Positions 12,682-15,057 of a DNA stretch of 15,057 nucleotides are shown here, piece after piece. The stretch is from Spirochaetaceae bacterium (GTDB lineage Bacteria; Spirochaetota; Spirochaetia; Treponematales; Breznakiellaceae): assembly GCA_031278295.1 (NCBI GenBank), contig JAITKQ010000012.1, forward strand, positions 1 through 15,057, written 5' to 3'. The notes below the pieces were generated by a model that did not search any database, was not told where the DNA came from, and saw only the letters and a list, made by a program, of their open reading frames with translations. Each line of letters opens with the position of its first letter. Position 1 is the first letter of the stretch. The position numbers and the translations under genes are program-made.

Positions 12682-13482
12682 ATGGCCAAAACCTTACACG
12701 CGGCCACGCTTGCCGCGCTGCTTTTTGCCGGTTTTACCGCCGGGATCTTCGCGCAAAACGCTGAGATAACGGTGGAAAGGGCCGACAGCAAGGTATATTC
12801 CGGTTTTAAGGAACGTATCTACATTGACGGCAAGTCCCGCCTGACGCTGGCAAACGGCGCGTCGGGCAAAATCACGATTCCAGCCGGCGAGCACACGATA
12901 TACGCGGAACTGTACACGATCACCACGGACAAGCTGAATTTTAACGCCGGATCGGGCATCAGGTTTATCGTCACGCCCCACTCTATCGACAACTTTGTGA
13001 TAGAACAGGCAGGGGCGGGCGGCGGACCGGGAGCGGCCGCGTCGGCTGCATCCGCGGCGGGCAGTGCGCTACAACGGGCTTTTGACGGACCGGCGGACAC
13101 AGGCGTGGAGGGTACTTTGCTGCGCGCCGCAAACGCGCTCATGGCCAAAATCCCCCCGGGCTCAAGGGTTGCTATCGTTTACGTTACCGCAAGGGACTCC
13201 GAGGTATCCGAATTTATCGCGGGCGAGCTTGAATTCATCATGGTGGAAAATGGCTACATGCTGATCGACCGCAGCGAACTGGACAGGATACGCAAGGAAC
13301 AGGCGCTGCAAATGTCCGGCGAGGTTGATGATAACCTGGCGGTTTCTATCGGCAAGATCGCCGGCGCCAACGTGATCATCACGGGCGCTGTTACCGGCTC
13401 AGGCGATCTGCGCCGTCTGCGCCTGCGGGCGCTTAGCACACAGAGCGGACAGGTGCTGGCCGCCGCCTCTGAAAAGTATTAA
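12682..13482 (+). CDS. Secreted CsgG/LpoB-like protein
   Basis: This 266-residue protein carries a signal peptide with likely cleavage after IFA at residue 24 and no lipobox, so it should be periplasmic or outer-membrane associated. A strand-rich N-terminal domain (about 27-105) reads YIDGKSRLTLANGASGKITI, like a PEGA-type or carbohydrate-facing beta domain. A glycine-alanine linker (about 110-128) follows. The C-terminal part (about 155-266) has the CsgG/LpoB-type layout: SRVAIVYV, GELEFIMVENGYMLIDRSELDRIRKEQ, and GKIAGANVIITGAVTGSG, then LRLRALSTQSGQVLAA. Such domains form curli secretion pores, support penicillin-binding proteins or build flagellar rings (FlgO, FlgT). GGAGGAG lies five bases before the ATG. 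Its place before an LPP20-type lipoprotein supports an envelope complex. The precise role is unknown. Confidence 0.78.
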   Translation: MAKTLHAATLAALLFAGFTAGIFAQNAEITVERADSKVYSGFKERIYIDGKSRLTLANGASGKITIPAGEHTIYAELYTITTDKLNFNAGSGIRFIVTPHSIDNFVIEQAGAGGGPGAAASAASAAGSALQRAFDGPADTGVEGTLLRAANALMAKIPPGSRVAIVYVTARDSEVSEFIAGELEFIMVENGYMLIDRSELDRIRKEQALQMSGEVDDNLAVSIGKIAGANVIITGAVTGSGDLRRLRLRALSTQSGQVLAAASEKY

Positions 13483-13500
13483 GGAGACGCGCTACGGTTC

Positions 13501-13545
13501 CTCCCCCGCCCCGCCCGTTGGTTTTGGGTGGAGGGGGAGCGTTTT
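13501..13545 (+). terminator. Terminator after the CsgG-like gene
   Basis: CTCCCCC (13501-13507) pairs with GGGGGAG (13533-13539), with an inner CCGCCC/GGGTGG stem (13511-13516 with 13526-13531, one G-U pair), followed by CGTTTTG. It lies 19 bases after the stop codon. The stem is strong, the T-tract short. Confidence 0.55.
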
Positions 13546-13551
13546 GAAGCT

Positions 13552-13593
13552 GATACAGATAGAAAATCATTTTTTTGTGGTATAAACTGTATC
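13552..13593 (+). promoter_or_regulatory. Inverted repeat flanking a TATAAA box
   Basis: GATACAG (13552-13558) and CTGTATC (13587-13593) are perfect inverse copies flanking an AT-rich centre with TATAAA (13581-13586), a possible -10 for the lipoprotein gene. A good -35 at the matching distance is absent, so an activator-dependent promoter is one reading. Confidence 0.35.
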
Positions 13594-13613
13594 TGTTTAC
13601 AATTTGGTTAAAC

Positions 13614-13657
13614 CGCCGGCTTTGCCGGCGAAAATTTTACGCCGGTTCTTTACCGGC
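13614..13657. repeat. Two GCCGGC hairpins before the lipoprotein gene
   Basis: CGCCGGC/GCCGGCG (13614-13620 with 13624-13630, loop TTT) and GCCGGT/ACCGGC (13641-13646 with 13652-13657, five-base loop) lie side by side. They sit in the 5' leader, ending six bases before the ribosome-binding site, and could affect its access. They resemble the other small palindromes in the window. Confidence 0.5.
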
Positions 13658-13673
13658 AGACAAGGAGAAAAAG

Positions 13674-14288
13674 ATGAAAAAAATTGTTTTTGGTTTGACG
13701 GCGGTACTGGCGCTGTCATTGACAGCGCTGTCATTGGCCGGGTGTGGAAGCTCACCCAAATCCGGCGGCGTGGCGTCCGCCCCCATAGGCAGGGGTTTGA
13801 GCGGCGTTCCCTCTTTCGTGAATGACGCATACCTGAACGCTTCCGAGGATGTACTTATCGGCATAGGCACCTACAAGATCGGCAACGATACGTCCAAGAT
13901 GGGAACCGGCAAGACCTTTGCGGAAACAAGGGCGCGCGCCGATATTTCCCGTCAGCTCCAGACCCTGGTCAAAAATATGGTGAACGACTATACCGCCACA
14001 AGCGAGCTTGACCCAAGCGCTGCCGTTTCGTTCCAGGAAAACATCACACAGACGCTCAGCAAGTCCGATCTGAAGGGCGCGAAAGTTGTCAAAATGGATA
14101 CGGACGATAGCGGCCTCCTGTGGCTGGTGATGGAGTACAGCAGGTCCGCCGCCGCCGCCGAGGTGGACCAGGCGGCCAGCGCGGCGAAACTCGCCGTGCC
14201 CGCGGCAGCGGCGTTCAACGCGCTGGATCGGATGAACACCGCCTTTGACAAAGAGGCGGGCGGCGGTCCTGTTCCGGTAAGTGACTGA
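13674..14288 (+). CDS. LPP20-family lipoprotein
   Basis: This 204-residue lipoprotein has a hydrophobic leader and a clear lipobox L21-A22-G23-C24, so C24 should be lipidated and the protein anchored in a membrane. The mature part matches the LPP20 pattern: PSFVNDAYLNASEDVLIGIG, then an alanine- and arginine-rich helix ETRARADISRQLQTLVKNM and a strand pair LWLVMEYSR. Vibrio FlgP, an LPP20 protein, takes part in the flagellar outer ring. I start at the ATG at 13674, since MKKIVFG with AGGAG seven bases upstream is convincing; an open frame continues 33 codons upstream through hairpins and is not used. The tail is alanine-rich. It follows the CsgG-like gene on the same strand after a terminator. 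The stop codon is buried in a 19-bp hairpin. Confidence 0.82.
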   Translation: MKKIVFGLTAVLALSLTALSLAGCGSSPKSGGVASAPIGRGLSGVPSFVNDAYLNASEDVLIGIGTYKIGNDTSKMGTGKTFAETRARADISRQLQTLVKNMVNDYTATSELDPSAAVSFQENITQTLSKSDLKGAKVVKMDTDDSGLLWLVMEYSRSAAAAEVDQAASAAKLAVPAAAAFNALDRMNTAFDKEAGGGPVPVSD

Positions 14289-14324
14289 ACCGGTTAATGC
14301 GCAAAGCGCATTAACCGGTTCAGT
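14284..14324. terminator. 19-bp perfect hairpin over the lipoprotein stop codon
   Basis: Bases 14284-14302 and 14306-14324 are perfect inverse copies around an AAA loop. The stop codon TGA (14286-14288) lies in the left arm. No T-run follows, so it may be a stabilising 3'-end or a dispersed palindrome and not a classic terminator. Confidence 0.6.
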
Positions 14325-14327
14325 TCC

Positions 14328-14368
14328 GGAGTTTGCGCCGCAAGCTGCGCTTGCTTAGCGCAAACTCC
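14328..14368. repeat. Nested palindrome between the two lipoprotein genes
   Basis: GGAGTTTGCGC (14328-14338) pairs with GCGCAAACTCC (14358-14368). Inside it GCAAGC (14340-14345) pairs with GCTTGC (14349-14354). A two-tier stem of this sort looks like a REP or BIME-type element, and its core TTTGCG/CGCAAA word echoes that at 7253-7324. Confidence 0.6.
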
Positions 14369-14413
14369 ATGACAGAGCGAATAAGCGTTGCAGGCTTGTT
14401 TTCGGAGAGTATT

Positions 14414-15057
14414 ATGGGAGCTAAGGTTTTTTACTACTTGTCGTTGCCGGCGGTCATTGTTTTGTGCGCCTCCTGCGCTGTTTTGATGCCTGCAACGCGA
14501 AATGACCCGGCGGAAGCCGCGCCGCCGCCCCCGTTTGCGGGGGACGCTTCGCTTGAAGAAGCCTTCGACAGCGGCTATTGGCTAACGATGCCCTCCACCA
14601 CCGAGATCACGATTATAGGGATCACCGGCAGACGGGCAAACCGCGGTGAGGCCGTAAGGGAGGCGCTGGCGGACGCGGCCCGCAAAGCGGCCTTGTACCA
14701 CGGCGTCCGCGCGGAGAGCGCCGCGGTGCTGAATCAGGGTTCAGGCAACCTGGACTACTTCAGCGATTTTGATTACAGGATAAGTCCGTCAAACGATCAC
14801 GAGGCTTATATAGACGCGCTTGTCTTTGACGAAGACAGGGATGTTCTGGAAAAGAACGGCGTGGTGATGGTACGGACACGGTATTCCGGCGAGTTCGACG
14901 TTCCGCCTTACGAAGCGGCCGTCGAAGACGGCGTCCCAGTCTGGGTCAAATATTACGCCGCGGATATTCCGGGTTTTCTGGCCGGCGTGGGTTATTCGCG
15001 GAACAAGGGCTCGCTTCAAAAAACACATACGGCCTCTTACGAAACGGCGCTTGTCTC
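14414..15057 (+). CDS. Second lipoprotein with LPP20-like features (partial, runs off the edge)
   Basis: An open frame starts at the ATG at 14414 (GGAGAG five bases upstream) and continues for 214 codons to the window end with no stop. The leader VFYYLSLPAVIVLCASC ends in cysteines C18 and C21, either of which could be the lipidated residue; the lipobox is loose, as is common in spirochaetes. After a proline-rich linker (about 31-42), residues 62-106 read TEITIIGITGRRANRGEAVREALADAARKAA, an LPP20-like strand plus alanine/arginine helix. A second similar unit begins near 182: DIPGFLAGVGYSRNKGS, then a helix. The two units suggest an internal duplication. Placement after the LPP20 gene supports a joint envelope role. 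The remaining length is unknown. Confidence 0.72.
   Translation, partial: MGAKVFYYLSLPAVIVLCASCAVLMPATRNDPAEAAPPPPFAGDASLEEAFDSGYWLTMPSTTEITIIGITGRRANRGEAVREALADAARKAALYHGVRAESAAVLNQGSGNLDYFSDFDYRISPSNDHEAYIDALVFDEDRDVLEKNGVVMVRTRYSGEFDVPPYEAAVEDGVPVWVKYYAADIPGFLAGVGYSRNKGSLQKTHTASYETALV

Noticed and set aside
13575..13673. An N-terminal extension of the LPP20 lipoprotein
   Set aside because: It would pass through two hairpins and place 33 residues before a clear lipoprotein signal sequence; the ATG at 13674 has AGGAG.

Overview
This window most likely comes from a spirochaete, and a treponeme of the termite-gut kind fits best. That is inference from gene content and style: two or three secreted proteins or lipoproteins with spirochaetal signal peptides, a conserved coiled-coil gene between rplT and zapA, a CheW next to infC, several TTG starts, short dispersed palindromes between genes, and small CACTGTTCACTA repeats. 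No rRNA or tRNA gene, CRISPR array or complete mobile element is visible.

Layout. (1) Bases 1-3104, plus strand: the last 33 codons of an unidentified gene, a short tandem repeat, then a tightly overlapping unit of a calcineurin-like metallophosphoesterase, a ParB-like DGNHR protein and rimO, with a near-consensus promoter that would give an almost leaderless mRNA. (2) 3238-3879, plus: a LUD-domain protein, ending at a strong hairpin shared with the convergent unit. (3) 7178-3998, minus: class II fructose-bisphosphate aldolase, a ferredoxin-like Fe-S protein, a small zinc-ribbon protein, and a secreted TPR-like protein. (4) 7942-7313, minus: adk. (5) 10030-8127, minus: infC (TTG start), rpmI, rplT, a ZapB-like coiled coil and zapA, ended by a hairpin terminator over the zapA stop. 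(6) 11717-10187, minus: an XRE regulator, a truncated Rpn-type nuclease and cheW. (7) 11973 to the end, plus: a cell-envelope region with an outer-membrane beta-barrel candidate, a CsgG/LpoB-like secreted protein, an LPP20-type lipoprotein, and a second lipoprotein with LPP20-like features cut by the window edge.

The most notable region is 11718-11972. Two divergent sigma70-type promoters physically overlap there, and three perfect inverted repeats sit with centres 22-23 bp apart, covering the -10, start point and ribosome-binding region of the XRE gene and the -35/-10 of the promoter facing the outer-membrane gene. This looks like a compact regulatory switch between a regulator and a surface-protein locus. 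Other notable points are hairpins that contain or touch the stop codons of at least four genes, two predicted leaderless genes, and a CsgG plus LPP20 pairing reminiscent of the FlgO/FlgP/FlgT and LpoB-type envelope systems.
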